Part shown: positions 39,101-51,600 of the stretch, one piece after another
How the letters are laid out: every line of letters begins with the position of its first letter
How positions within the stretch are numbered: the stretch's first letter is position 1
Assembly: GCA_037389465.1 (NCBI GenBank)
Contig: JAZARR010000033.1
Span: forward strand, 1,526,501 to 1,590,500
Source: Baylisascaris procyonis
Taxonomy: Eukaryota > Nematoda > Chromadorea > Rhabditida > Ascarididae
Direction of reading: 5' to 3'
Length of the DNA stretch: 64,000 nt
Notes under the pieces: model-generated
The model's database searches: none
Seen by the model: the letters and a program-made list of their open reading frames with translations, nothing else
Told to the model about the DNA's origin: nothing
Made by a program: the position numbers and the translations under genes

Positions 39101-40251
39101 CAAAAGAAAGACAGTGCGCAGCCCGGAAAGGGAGCATGAAAATGGATAGAGTTGCAGTAACTGAAAACACAAGGGAATTTTTCCCCTACTTCGGGTGTAC
39201 ATCGGAAACAAAAAGCGCTCTTCTGATTGCCTGGAATTGGATGATGGAGAAAAACTGTTCATCCATCAGGTTTGCCTGAGTAGAAGGGAGATGATTTCCT
39301 GAAGCTTCTGAAAAGGCCTTTGCCAACGCTTGCTCTACTGCTGCTACAACAAAACGAAATCTGCCCCACAACGATCTAATCTTTCCCTTTCTCTCTTCCC
39401 AGCTTTCTCCCATTCACTTTCTCTCTACCCCACACACACGACTGCGAAAGCCGATCTGGAACGGCAAAGAACCTGAAAAACGTCATGGCTATGGGTAATG
39501 ATGGTGTTTATCTGATCTTCATCAAAGGCCTGTCACCTCCAGCACGTCCGAATTCGAAGAAACGCAGTTGTGCTCATGATAAATGCAGGTCTCGACTACA
39601 CGTAAAATATCATGCAGCGGACTGCAAATATTAATGGCGCATTCAGTGTGTTGCAGAAGTGCCTTTATGTTATGAACATCAGAAACAAGTAAGGCTGAAG
39701 GTCTACCATATGTTACGTCTCCAATACTAATTTATGCGTTGAGCGCCTGGAAACTAGCGAAGGCGACATCTGAAAAATTACGTACAACCGAATGAACATT
39801 CATGTGGCGAATTCTCATATAGTTTTGGAGAGACAAGAAGAGAAACATCGAACTGAACACTGCAAAGATTTATTGGCTGTAGAGAACTAGAGAAACCATA
39901 GCGGTGTGTGCAACAATGGTAGCATGAGGAAATAAGTAATGACCAAATTGTCTAGAAGGTCTAAGTAAATGGTCTATTTTCCATGCAAGCAGGGTCCTTG
40001 CTTCCCCCCTTCAGATGTAGTGTGTTCTTTATGTCAACGCTTTGAAAGAAATTGCAAGGTAGGGATGTAAACTCAATTCGATTGCGAGTAATGATACCCT
40101 TGGGACTGACGAAGATGCCTGAGCCTACGATAACACCAACGATAATGGCGCATCCGTTGAAGAGAGAGATGCTCTTCTTAAGCTTCACTTCACTGAAGGC
40201 AACGCCATTTTGCACTCCATTCTGTGTTAGTGGCTCCGCCTCGGCTGGCAT
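26551..40251 (-). CDS. SLC7/LAT-type amino-acid transporter (AAT family), 10 exons, 488 aa
   Basis: A 12-helix amino-acid exchanger of the APC superfamily, light-subunit type, expected at the plasma membrane. Exons, 5' to 3': 40098-40251 (40256 including 5' UTR), 36353-36498, 35194-35365, 32697-32822, 30751-30856, 29688-29732, 29306-29554, 28854-29079, 27732-27909, 26551-26615. The coding sum is 1467 nt with all phases consistent. Family marks are GSGIF in TM1 (residues 43-47, within [12 protein letters not shown]), LCYAEFG (79-85), [11 protein letters not shown] (88-98), [19 protein letters not shown] near mid-protein, PELHRPIK at the end of exon 8, and a C-terminal Val-Pro-Glu (481-483). 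Cys142, in [12 protein letters not shown] between TM3 and TM4, matches the cysteine that links light chains to the 4F2hc-type heavy chain. Substrates cannot be read from sequence. Which C. elegans aat gene is orthologous is unresolved. The start sits 5 nt after a TTCAG acceptor. Confidence 0.95.
30700..30714. repeat. Short GATA repeat
   Basis: A short GATA microsatellite tract at the 3' side of the exon at 30751-30856, inside the transporter intron. Confidence 0.7.
31444..31493. repeat. Exact 25-bp tandem duplication
   Basis: Two identical adjacent 25-bp units (31444-31468 and 31469-31493) containing GGGTTCGCCGAGAATTACTT. They lie in the transporter intron between exons 4 and 5. Perfect identity suggests a recent slippage or repair duplication. 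Confidence 0.95.
33065..33664 (+). pseudogene. SL1-like tract followed by a frameshifted open region, possible retroposed trans-spliced mRNA
   Basis: Bases 33065-33086 match the 22-nt nematode SL1 spliced leader at 20 positions, with two transitions. The sequence directly after it is open. One frame runs to a TAG at about 33424 and contains [16 protein letters not shown]. The frame shifted by one then stays open to TAA at 33585-33587, with [16 protein letters not shown] and [15 protein letters not shown]. An A8 run ends at 33664. This reads like a trans-spliced messenger copied into the transporter intron, opposite in strand, that then acquired a frameshift. Against this, a plausible 110-nt intron (33125 GTGAGT to 33234 TTTTTCAG) and no clear target-site duplication were seen. 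The protein is unidentified. Confidence 0.4.
33836..34055 (+). repeat. GC-rich island, probable repeat fragment
   Basis: A sharply GC-rich block inside the AT-rich transporter intron 3, open on the plus strand to a TGA near 34056. The frame includes [20 protein letters not shown] and [21 protein letters not shown]. Abrupt composition edges suggest an inserted repeat or element fragment. I do not recognise the family. Confidence 0.35.
35035..35070. repeat. (GACA)n microsatellite
   Basis: About nine GACA units with one interruption, in the transporter intron just 3' of the exon at 35194-35365. Confidence 0.9.
35760..36049 (-). repeat. 290-bp dispersed repeat, copy B (inverted relative to copy A)
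   Basis: Reverse complement of 16067-16356 with a single difference. It lies in the transporter intron between exons 2 and 3. One end abuts a (TA)n array after only about 9 bp. Read on the plus strand it opens with a tRNA-like stretch: TAGCGCAG, then GTCGGTTAACG, then ATACTTTATTATGACAGT, reminiscent of the D-arm and anticodon region of a tRNA. A tRNA-derived SINE head is therefore possible, but no convincing box B follows. Confidence 0.9.
36059..36153. repeat. (TA)n microsatellite
   Basis: 95 bp of TA repeat adjoining copy B of the 290-bp repeat, in the transporter intron between exons 2 and 3. CTGCT motifs flank it on both sides. Confidence 0.95.
38722..39960 (+). mobile_element. Degraded non-LTR retrotransposon (RTE/CR1-like) relic
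   Basis: The open frame 38722-39279 begins with [19 protein letters not shown], which matches the end of the apurinic-type endonuclease of non-LTR elements, where Ser-Asp-His is catalytic. A long Lys/Glu-rich linker follows. Around 39720-39860, broken frames read [19 protein letters not shown] and then [10 protein letters not shown], resembling the segment after the reverse-transcriptase core. Most of the polymerase core is missing and stops are present, so the element is dead. It lies in the first transporter intron, opposite in strand. The family assignment is by motif only. Confidence 0.6.
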
Positions 40252-40259
40252 CGCACCTG
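40252..40259 (-). promoter_or_regulatory. 3' splice or trans-splice acceptor before the transporter ATG
   Basis: On the minus strand, GACTTCAG is followed by GTGCG and the ATG of the transporter. An acceptor 5 nt before the start is typical of SL trans-splicing in nematodes. It could equally receive an upstream cis exon. Confidence 0.55.
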
Positions 40260-41250
40260 AAGTCAATAGTACCTTTAGACAAATCGACATTCCGAAATCA
40301 CGATCAAAATCAATCACCATTAATGTTACTTCCGTTACCGGGAATGGAAAAATTATAGCTGCTGAATTGCAGTTGAGCTCCATGAGCCTGGCTTGAACGG
40401 TTTGCAAGTTGGTTTACTGGTCAGGTGGAGACACGTACACATAAAAATACGCATAAAAACGAAATGCAGACATATACAAAATCAAACATAGAAAAGTTGC
40501 CAATGTACATAAAAATATAGCGTACCTTTCGCAACAAAGTGAAAAAAGAGCACACAGAACTATAGTGAAATGAATAAAATTGCTGGAAACCCGCAACTAC
40601 GATCACCAGAATTTGGCTTACAGATTTGTGGAAGTCTTGCATAGTGTTATTTCTACAGTTTCTAGCTAGAGGGTTGCGCCAGGTGGGCATGTCGTTCCTG
40701 TAGGTAAGGATTTGTCACGAAAGGTTAGTTGGTATGCGTCTTGATTCGAGCACCACCTACACACGAGGAAGAAATTAGGACTGAAATCTCACATGAGCGG
40801 TTGACTTGCAGAGCGCAACAACGCCTCTAACAGTACATGTGCATTCAATGCGCATATGAAGCATGCGCAATTATTTATCAGAAGTTAAAAAGGGCGTGAA
40901 CGCTCATATATTTCACGCCAACCGAGAACTGTACAAAAGCTCCAGAAAAAAAAAAGTTCTTCATCAAACCAGCTTATAGAAAAAGAAGCTATCGTGAATA
41001 TTTCAATTTTACAGCTTGAATTTGTTGATCGCATCCACCTACTATCCGACCTATAAAATTTAGCATACAACTGCAGTTTTGCAGATTTTCCACTAACAAT
41101 ACAAATATGGTGTTGCACCAAATTATAATTGAAGATTGTAACCTTCAGAAGAGCCAACCCAAAGTGAGATGCTTTATTGAAAGAATTATGAGGCTTTTAA
41201 ACGGGTTCATGTAATGTTAGCTATTGTAAAGCTTGAGAAAGCTAACTTAC

Positions 41251-41302
41251 GAATGAAGAGGAGCAGAAGAAAGAGCGCGATGCGCGCACATGCTCCGATC
41301 AT
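41251..41302 (-). CDS. Possible alternative first exon of the transporter with a hydrophobic leader
   Basis: ATG at 41302 begins 17 codons reading MIGACARIALFLLLLFI plus one base before a strong donor (GTAAGT). Joined to the acceptor at 40257, the phase is correct: the split codon gives Arg, then Ala, then the annotated Met1. That would add a signal-like hydrophobic segment to the cytosolic N-terminus of an SLC7 protein, which is unusual. It could be a real alternative isoform, the first exon of another gene, or chance. Confidence 0.3.
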
Positions 41303-44300
41303 CTTTCTATTGCACAATAAGCACCAATGAAGTATTGTTATTAGACTAAATGCACTCTTTCCATGAAAACTTCCTAAGTGTCGCTATAAATCAGTTTGCA
41401 TTAGCAATTAAAAACGATCGCGCTCTATCCGACGTGACACCCGCGTTCACCACTCATTTCGCCTTCACGTCGTCTACTAAACCACGTCATTAGGTAGTGT
41501 AGCGTACGTTCTGTAAGGCTCATTACCGTTCTCCACTGATTACTCTCATTTTCTTCTCGATTCTGATTCATTAGAAGCAATAACTACTTCCTCCACGCTA
41601 TCAATACCACTTTGTTTAACCCTTCAGCATACTTTCAATATAATTTATGCACATATGGCTTTTTGTAAAGAGTCGCAAGTACCGTGATGTGAATTAGTAA
41701 GGGTAAGTGCGAACGCTGCGGCACAGCTATCAGAATGCAAAAGTGTCATTTCTTTTAAAAAAAGGCTCGTCATGGACGTGTAGGCATCGAATAAGCCCGA
41801 GCCCGACACTTGCACCACAAGGTTGTGTCTCGTGGTGAAAGTAACCGGGCCGGTAAGCGTCGTTGCAATACCATAAACTTGTTCGGTACTACATTACATG
41901 TATGTCATTAAATACAGCAAGGCGAACTCTGTTCGCTCTCCGTCCAAAGATTACTCCAATCGTCCAAACAATGGAACATTTTACCTTTAGTGAACAAGGT
42001 GGTGAACATGCTCTTTTCTGCTCATTACTCTCTGTGCTCATTGATGTTAGCAACCACGGGCTTTTACTGTGTACTAGAGTAAGAGTTTAAGTTCACCTTT
42101 CGTAACGAATTATCACGTCGAACCAAAATAGCCATTGACCATGCAGTGACAAAAATGCGCAATGCGTTTTATATGTTCAATCATTTTATTTAGTTGCTTA
42201 GCGCTTAGATACAATCACAGAGCACCAATAGCCTGTAATACAGTCGTTTACGGCATGATTATTTCTTCCGATGAAAGATGTTGCTTAATGTGATCTTCAC
42301 AAATACAGTTCGCTCTTTCGTTACAGAGGGATGGTTTTCATCATTATCACATTACATAACATATCGCTAACCGACTGCCGCAAAGCCTTGCCGAACAATG
42401 GGTCGATTGCCGACTCTTTGCAGATCCGGTTCCTGTACTCAAACTGCTTCTTCTCAAATTAACTCCAACCAGTTTTGGTTCGTAAGAACAAATTGATCAC
42501 TGTGTGGTAGCGTAAAACCAACTAATGCACTCTATTCCAACCAAACAACACTGTCTAACACAAGCAGCGAATTCTTCGTAGAATACCCCACGTGTGATCA
42601 TATTTGGGCAATATAGTGATGCTTTCAACGAAATGCTTATTGCTCACATGTGCAAACGCTGCAAGTGAAATTAAATAACTGTCGCATTTTGCTTTCGTTG
42701 TTTGTCCAACGCTTTGTTGCTTCAAACAGCCTTACGACTCGATGACGTTCTCCATTTGACTGTGATAAGCAATGTTTAGGTAAATCTCGTTCTTTATCTT
42801 ATTCCCCCTCGCGAACCATTTTATCATGAAGACAACGCTCTTATGCGATTGAGATGAAATGAGATACTATAAGCTTTATAGTCCATTAGTCTCATATAGT
42901 AATGCTCTTATTATTCTAGAATGAAACCGTGCACGGAATATGATAACGTATTTATTAGAATAAGAGCCCATGACCTTCATTTTCCATTATGATGACCAAT
43001 GGCAAAAAAGCGCTTTTTAAGAGGAGCCTATTTGAGAGCTGTTACATGTTGTGCTCTGCTTAAGAAGCCTTCTATTTGATAGGCACTTCGATTTGTTGAT
43101 AAGCGTTCACATTCAACAGAATGCGCTAACCAAATTGTCACCACTCTAGTGACGTTGATGACGATTTTTATACTTAACTACAAATTTAGTAGTACTGCAT
43201 AACATAGAGCATTTGGCCATGTAATATCACGTACAGTATGAGCGTACTTCGGAAAGCAAAAACACCACGTGAATGGCGTCGCCTCGAGGATGGCTCATCA
43301 GTCAAGTGACAAGGTCGTTCGTGACTGATAGCTAGTGACGGGTGTATCTAACAGTTAACAACGGCAGCTGACTCCAGAATCAATTATTTGGCTGACTGTG
43401 TTGGTCCCTTGCTCTGGAAGGAACGGGAATCAGTGATGGGCGTATCTAAGATTCCAATGTGATAACGACGTCAGCGATATAGATGTTAGATGCGTCGTGC
43501 TGATATCCGAAAAAAGATCGCTCGTAGATCCCAACTATTATACTGATGGCTTTGAAGCCGCAAACGCTGTCGAAATGTGTCAATACAAGTTTGCCATGCA
43601 CTGATTAAGGAAGCAGACTTTTCATTACTATGTTCTCAGAAGGAGTCGTTGTTCGATATGTATTATGACTTTATTAAGACAGATCAGTACTGATGCAACT
43701 GAATAGACTGCCATATTTCCACTCATTCTATGAGACTGCTCTTCGTCGTTAACTTCTTGAATACATTGTAGCCGAAAACTGCTAGAAGTGAAGAGAGCCC
43801 TTAAAACTGAAACTTCTTAGCTCTGATGCTGTTGCAAGGTGTGTTGTATTGTTTCACGTTAGCGTGCAAGCGTCGTTGTAGTTTGCTAATTGGCGCAAGT
43901 GTTCGAACTGCACCACAGTCTTTGGCAGATCATGTGCATTGTCATCGATGATCACCTGCTGAATATCTCAAACTAGGTTTTCAGAAAATGGACAGTTCCA
44001 TCCTTCAATCCATGCTTGTGATCACTACTATTGAGAAATATTTCATGGGGCTTACATCGTATTCGCTGAGCTCATCACCCGTTCATTGTTTCGAAACAAT
44101 GTCATTCCCTGTAACGACGATATTTTATAACAGCGTATTTCTGTTGTAACAAATAATTCCACAATTACGGCTCCTCTGCTTCAGGCCCACTTTGCCGGCT
44201 GTCAATCCTGCAACATCCGGCCCTTCGATTCCTGGTCTGCTTCTTCCTTGCTACCGAGAAATTCTACAGTTTTGAAGAGGAATGAAACAACTCGTATCTG

Positions 44301-45600
44301 TAGCGCTGAGTGAAACCATTTCTTCTTTACCTTCACGAAGAATGAGAACGTGAGAAAATTTCCGACAACCTCGATGAGCTTTCAAACAAAAGAGTCTCTA
44401 AGTTTTCATAAGTATTGACGTGGCAACAAAACGAGAGCATTTCACAGTGGGCGGAATCGCGTACGTTTAATTCGGCATCCTGATCTACAGACGTGTTTGC
44501 TGCATTTGTTAAAAACGTTCTGTAACATTTCTTCTGGCCTCGGTTACTGAGTAGTATTTATGACTGACATGAAGTCTTAGAAGCAAGATCAGATAGAAGT
44601 CACATCAGATCCGACTCCTTTCTCTAAAAAAAAGTCGGAGCTATGGAACTGACCCCACCTTTTCACGGAACCGGTACCAGCAGGGGCCGACTCGTCACGC
44701 TACGCAGTCGAAGTTCGAATTTTGTACTTCATCGGACTTGAGGTCGTTCTGTTTTGTGGAAGTCAATCATGGGTACTGCTAGCTTAGGGAAGATTGCGCC
44801 AAATAGCGAATGACAGCGCCATTTCCGCCAAGGCCGAAATGAAGTAACGTTTTCTGATTAATTTTCGCTGTTATCTGAGCACTTCTGATCTTCTCCAGAT
44901 TCGCAGATAATAATGCAACGCATGGAAAGAACTCATACGACAAATGGAAGCTAAAAGATAAAATGGGTTAAGCTAGAGCAAAATTTTGCAAGTGCCCTTG
45001 GAAAATGGTACTACGTAAGCATTTGTTAAGAGGGATTACTGGAAGCGTAGGAATGAAGAGTTCAAAAACACATTCAAAGCGCACTCAAAGTTTGCTTGAG
45101 CTAGACGATGAGAACGGGGATGGGAAAAATTTTTGAAGAACTGGAGGTTCACTATTCTGTTTTCAACCACTTCAATCCATGAAAGCAGAAAATATTATTA
45201 AGGATGATCGTGGACTTGGCGAACGTGATAGGCCAATCACTTTCTAATCTACAGTGCTATGTTCGGGCCATTGGTATGCTTTCACCCAAGCAACGTGGTA
45301 ACACAACATTCTCCAATGTGGGATACAAATATCTGGCCACTAATCTGGATTTTTCTATAAAAGTTTCTAGACGAAAAATGATTAGACGACAATCATAGAT
45401 AGACCAGTGAACATCTCAGGCCCTTGAAGGTTCTTTTCTAATAACGGCAACCATCACACGGCTTCTTAATGGAAGCCTGCCTAGTCAGAAGGCTTTCCAT
45501 CATTTTTTTCTCCTCCTCTTCCCCCTCTCCCTGAAAAAAGGCAGAAGGATGTGTTGCTGCGAAAATTTCGACATCTTTGAAGAGTACCTTTTTCTTCGAT
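41303..45600. other. Transporter upstream region and gene-poor stretch
   Basis: This contains the presumed transporter promoter. From about 42.1 to 45.2 kb neither strand has a long frame. Two short near-copies, AGTGACGGGTGTATCTA at 43334 and AGTGATGGGCGTATCTA at 43432, lie 98 bp apart. Slightly GC-richer patches near 41.78, 43.27 and 44.65 kb may be repeat remnants. No tRNA or other RNA gene was recognised. Confidence 0.4.
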
Positions 45601-45619
45601 TTTTTAACGCACTGTTTCA

Positions 45620-45696
45620 TTATGTCTTTATTTTTCGATCAGTTGTTTCTTCACTTTGCCTGTCATCAACTTTTTTGCCATTTGCTCTATCCTGTC
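45620..45696 (-). CDS. Possible terminal exon, unidentified
   Basis: After acceptor TTCATTGCAG, two bases complete a codon. Twenty-four codons then run to TAA, including QDRANGKKVDDRQSEETTDR, a hydrophilic acidic and basic tail. No upstream exon was assigned. A second minus-strand frame (45438-45620, ending KKPCDGCRY) overlaps its stop and is an alternative; only one, or neither, is likely real. Confidence 0.22.
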
Positions 45697-45699
45697 CTG

Positions 45700-48600
45700 C
45701 AATGAATTTCCGAACCCTTAACCTGTGGAGCCTTCAGATGTCCTCCATATTAGGAGATCAGATTGTCTGACGATGAAACCCCTCTTTACCGTAATTCATT
45801 GAAAAAGAGCGCGAAACGTATTTTACAGTCTAATAAAGTCATGTTAACGGCAAGTTTTGCGGCATAATATAAAAGATGCTAACTGTAGTTTGGCATATTA
45901 TTGTGGTTTGCCAAGAAAATGCGTTGCTCAGTGAGCATAAATTCCAACAAAGTATAGAAAGTCTTAATAAAAAGGCATTTTAAAAGTCACTGGGCAAAAC
46001 ATCACTGAATGGTAGCGAGTGAAAGCGTAAGACGGTAAGGTGTGGGCATTCGCAGATGTGCTCTCGAATGAAACGTTTGTGGATGACAAGCAAAAATATT
46101 TACAGCTACGATAGGTGGGATCAATTGCCTCTGCTGAGTTCAGTGATAAGCAGTCGAAACGCGAATGCACAAAGGACATACCGCGTGACTCCGGGCATAA
46201 ACCACCATCGCCACAGTTATTCAAAATAAATCGCAACTTTCTTGCTAAACAGCATAACAAATGACCCATCAAAATGCAAAAAGCGAGCCTATGGTATATT
46301 TATTGACGTTCAATCATCTCAGCATTTTCTGAGGAAATCTTCAGCAATATCTTTCAATTTATTTGTGATAAAAAATAATTGTGTTACTTCTTTTGTATTA
46401 TTTCTTCACAACTGATGATTAAATTTAAAAGCATAATGGATATATAATCCTTTCTACTAAGCTTGCTAACAAAAAAAAGGCACTCGAAAGCACTCGGAAA
46501 CATCATCTGACGTTTATCTTTGATTTCAAATTACCGTTTTTCTCGAATTTCGTTTCCTTTCTGATCGTGATGATTACACCTCTAAAAACACATCGTTTTA
46601 AATCCACTTGAAAAAGGTACTTAGTCATCATTCGGCTGAAAGCTACACTCGAAAAAATTTTTACTATTCAATCGCATCACCGTTCATAAAGTATGATGCA
46701 ATCTCTAACATTAACACTATTAGAACGAGATGTTGAACTAAACCAGCGTGGTCTACTAAAGCCACAAAAAATTCGAAGGGGATCTTATGATCCATCCTGG
46801 ATCTATTTATATATCCGCTTACCAGCCATCAGGTGATTACAAACTGTTAAAGCTGGAAGGGGTCACAGACTTGTTAATTCATTCAAGTACAAGTATCCTT
46901 TGCACCACTATTTTGTTGGCTTCATCCACAGATGGCTAAGCCACAAATATGAACAGTTTTCAGCCCATCTACAGTAAATGATTCATTTAATGCAAAGAAA
47001 TATTTTCATAGATGTGAACGTAACTCAATGGAAATTAATTCCTTTCAATCGCTGGAGCAGTTCCTTAATGGCATTAAGCGGAATATCCGATGAGGTGATT
47101 TCATGGGGAATCTGCTATTTGATCATCTAATTTCTTTAATCGGTGTTGAATGCTGAAGAGAAGGCACACCATGGAGCAATTTTCATGTTATGCCAAACAT
47201 TTTGCACCATCGCCGAGCAAAACAACGAAGGGCATTTCGGCACTATACGTCGTCTCGGCGTTGCCACTCTAATTACTTGTGATTTACGTCTCATTATCCG
47301 TCGCAAAAAGAAAAAGAAATGTTGTTCAATGCAGCGCAGTATTGCACATCAACTAAAGTAATTCATGTTGACATCACAACACCATCTATTAAGATATAGT
47401 CTCGAAGGATCGTTTTGCTTGCACTTCAACAATGTTTGGAAGTATGCGTGTGTTTGATTTAAAAGGCTAAGAGACGTTGACACACCCCTCAATTGCTTAT
47501 AATGCAGGCAAACGACTCCACATTAACTTCTTGCATCGGAAGTCACCGGAAAAAAATCCGCATTCGAAAAGAGTGACGTCTCTTCTTTATTCAAGAAAGT
47601 AAACAAAAAAGGAGAGAAAGATGGACACTGACCAATTCACAATTTATAAAGATGTCAGCAGCTGTTGCAAAATCCCTTTGTGAATATGGAACGATTTCAT
47701 TCACTTCTAGCAGGAAAGAAATAAACATTTTCGCTTTACAATAACGATCAAGGATGGAAGGATGGAATCGTCCATACACAATGGAAAAACGGCAGTTGTA
47801 GGAACCACGGAAAAGGCTTTTTATGCATTTCTCCCGCCATTCATCCCCCTCCTTCGATTTACTGTAACATCGATATTCAATCAATGTTCCCTTGCTCCTT
47901 TAGTAACACGCGCACTGTATTAGTTAAGAACTGATTGAGAACAAAGCAACTTCATAAGCTTTTTAGTTTGGCAGCAGTAGCGAAAATTTCATATAAACCA
48001 ATGGAAGGAGGAAGAGGGGGGGGGGGGGAGGGCATTTACATTCTCGTTTCGTTTAAAAAAGAGACTCACATCAAGATGTAAATTTCCCATAAACGTCTCC
48101 AAAGCGAAAGTAATGCCACATATCGACTCCTCTCAATAAGATGTACCAAACGTATCAAAAAAATGGAGTTATGTATCTACACAAAGCTGCATTTATTGAA
48201 GCAAACATTGTTTATTTACGTACATTTCTGCCATTATTAAAGAAGAAACCAAAGAATGAACCCATAACTTCAATAAAACAGCAAAGAAATGTGAAAAGGT
48301 GAATCATTTCGGCCTACCTTACGTACTTCCCTGGATCGTAGCACATGCCAGAATGCAAAAAGAGCATTAATAAAATTCTTTCATTTAAAGTGTGTGCTGT
48401 CACAAATCAACTCAGCAATGATAATATAATCCAAGACAAAAAAACCAGAAATGTCAATGCCTGATTGAAACGCCAACGTGTCAACAAAATACCATATCAA
48501 CGTCTAAGTGAAAAAGCTGCCGCAAAAAATATTTACCAGCTAAGGCAAACTGTAAAATGATTAGGAAAATATTAAACAAGAGGTTACAAGAGGAGCACTA

Positions 48601-51600
48601 ACAGCACGCTCCTCCCTTGCCTCGTAATTTTCAAGGCCTGCCTAATAACTAAAAATCGATGCAAGCGATTGAATAACCGTTTCCCCACTTTGCGGAGCCA
48701 TAGCACCTTCAAAAGCTCCTCCATTTAAAAAATGGGTGAAGATAACCTCATCACGCGAAAAACCTCATATATGCGCTAAACCAGTATTCGTAACCAAAAC
48801 TCCTCCTTTTTTGACCGTCGTTTGTCGCTGTGGAATTTTGCGTCAGTTGTAAGAAAACCGCTACTCAAAAACGTCATTTATTACACATTTATACAGCAAG
48901 AAATTACTGAAGAAAATCCATGAGCTGTACTGTTTGTGGAATATATTTCATTTATCTATTGTTTGATCAACTTCAGACGCCCCTCTAATCTTTAAGTTAG
49001 TGAAGAATTTGCTTAAATTCAGCCAAAAAGCGCGAGGAGAAGAGTAGGAGCAGGGATTGGGCGTCCCAGATACTTTCATGTCCTTTGAAAAGCACGGGCG
49101 AAGGTATGCCCTTCCCCCTAATTTCTTACTTCTACGCCAACGCCTAAGAGATCTAGGAACGACTAAAAGACTCGTCAGAATCTCTTGAGATCCTCTGGAA
49201 TGATAGATACCGTAGTTGAGGTTCATAGAACTTCAGCGAATAGCACAAACTCAATCCCTCAGCACTAAAATTCCTAATTTTCATTGTGTTGCCGCGATCA
49301 CGGACAGCGTACAGTGTCGGTCCTGTGATCCTCGGATAGCGCTAATGCGGTACCACGATAGAAATAGGAATAATAAGTGCTTTATCAAAACGAATCATAG
49401 CGATGCCGAATGCACAAAAGTCACCACCAAACAGCCGACCTTCTGAGCTGCTGTAAAGTTCAGAGCCCGAAAGAAGTATTTTGGAAAGTGCAGTAATATA
49501 AGGGAATGAGTGATGCAAACGCATCAAATCTGACTTTAAAAACAAGTAAACAAACAAACGACAAAGCGACGATCGCTGTGGTAACTTCAGACGCTTTTCT
49601 TTTTCTACCTTTTTCGATTCCCCCTAAGGCCGACTTCTTCTCCATGATTCATTCCTGCTTCCAGGCATCTAAAAATTGTAGTACAAAGCCCTGCGTTCAA
49701 ATAGAATTCAATGTTTTTTATACTTTTTCTCGAACAGTTTGTTTTAACAATAAAAAGTAACGAATTTCGATCCTTCTCAAAATTTACAACCATAACTCAA
49801 TTCGTAGTTGCTATAACGGATGAGTTCTTGTTGGATAAAAGCAATAAGAACACACTCTGTGCGTAGAATTTGCAGACCCCTGGCTATAGAAAAAACGGAC
49901 CCGCAAGACCACCCACAGTGCAGACCATATCATCCAAGCTTCGCTGTGGTAGTTAGCGATTAAATAGCATGATTCCTACGGTCCCTACCGCGCAGCAATC
50001 TCTCGACGTCTTCTCACCCCGACAAATTGCTTACCACTAGGTCTACTCGACCGAAAACTCTATTTTAGCGTGGTGTGAAGTCCCCAGTCCTTCGGCAGGC
50101 TACCCGTTGGGAAGCAATTCATTTGTTTTTTCATCATGGCCTCAATCCTAACAAATCGCTCTCGATAAGGATCCTCCTCTTCGAGCGTTAATCCTCCCTC
50201 ACATTACATTAGTCATAGCTTCCTCAGTTAGCGATTATGAAACAGGACGGATTAACAAACCACATGCATACATACAAAAAGCGAAACCTTAATAACCTCT
50301 ATCTGATAAAACAACGCAAAAAGTCGGAAGCGCCAAGAAGGATGGTGTGTAGTGCAACCTTTCCTCTTAAAATAAGGGTTGAACGATCATTTGAAAATAA
50401 TGCAATTCAAAATTGGGTGTCTTTATACGTCACCAACGGTCATACAAATCCTCGATTAAGCTTTCGTATTTTTTTCGAAAGTTCCAAATCTCAGAGATTC
50501 CAATTATGCACAACTATTCAAATGAAAACGAAAGAGGAGGAAAAAATAGAAATGCCATATTGGTTCATAGAAAGGCCATAAAGGCCATATTGGCCATAAG
50601 GCTATATTAGCGCAAGTGGTTCATAAATTGAAAATATGAGCAAACCGATACATAGATACCGAAATATGCAACACCATAACGCTTCTTTGCAAAAAAGAAA
50701 ACGGAAGAAGCAGAGGTTTTGGATGTATTCAAGGGATATTCTAGCACCAATTTATGTGAAGATTACATAGCTGCACATTTGGCTCGATAACAAAACATAT
50801 AGCAATAGGAGAAATACGCATAACTCCACATCATACTGCAAAAGCAAAAAGAGCACTCGGAATGGATTTTTATATTTGCAAAGAGACATTTCTGTGAAAC
50901 AAAAGGGCAACAGCAGCGAAAAATAGCCATCAATAGCAACACAAAAAAAAAAAAAATGACGCACGAAAACGCTGGCGCCTGGAATTTCCTGGTGAAATTG
51001 CGAGTAATATTTTTCAAAGACATGGAATGAGAGGAAGGGGGAGAGTTTCTTCCTTGAAATTTCTGAATACAGCCTGCCCGAAGAAGAGTGATTTATTAAA
51101 GGGAAGTGGTTTCATCTGAGACAGTAAGATACACTTCATTTTTCTTTAGATGCAGATTTCTCGAAAATCTGTACGGTTATATCGAAGCAAAATCGAACAT
51201 TAAAGAAATAAAATAAAGATAAAAGAAATTCAGATAAAAGTCTAGGAAAACAGGAGAATATAAAACTCGGACTGAATACGCCTTTTTGCCCGACCAATTA
51301 AGTACAACGATCGAGAGAACGTTTTCTACTTTACATGAGAAAACAATAAGGCAATCGATAAGGAGTGAAGGAAGCAATGTTCACTTCCACTCTCTCTTAA
51401 AGAACCTCAGCAATACCCGGAGTGTAAAGAGAACGCTAAGCGCGCATAAAATTGTACACATAACTGTAGAAAAACTGATCATACAATGAGTATACGTTCA
51501 TGCGAGTTTAAAGTGTTCTTCTACACAACATGACCGATCGCACAAAAACACACGGCACCATTTTTGGAAACAGGCATTTCTGAGTTGTTGTCATGTGAAC

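Noticed and set aside
47143..47361. Plus-strand frame at 47.1-47.4 kb
   Set aside because: The opposite strand is open over the same bases, and there is no splice context on either.
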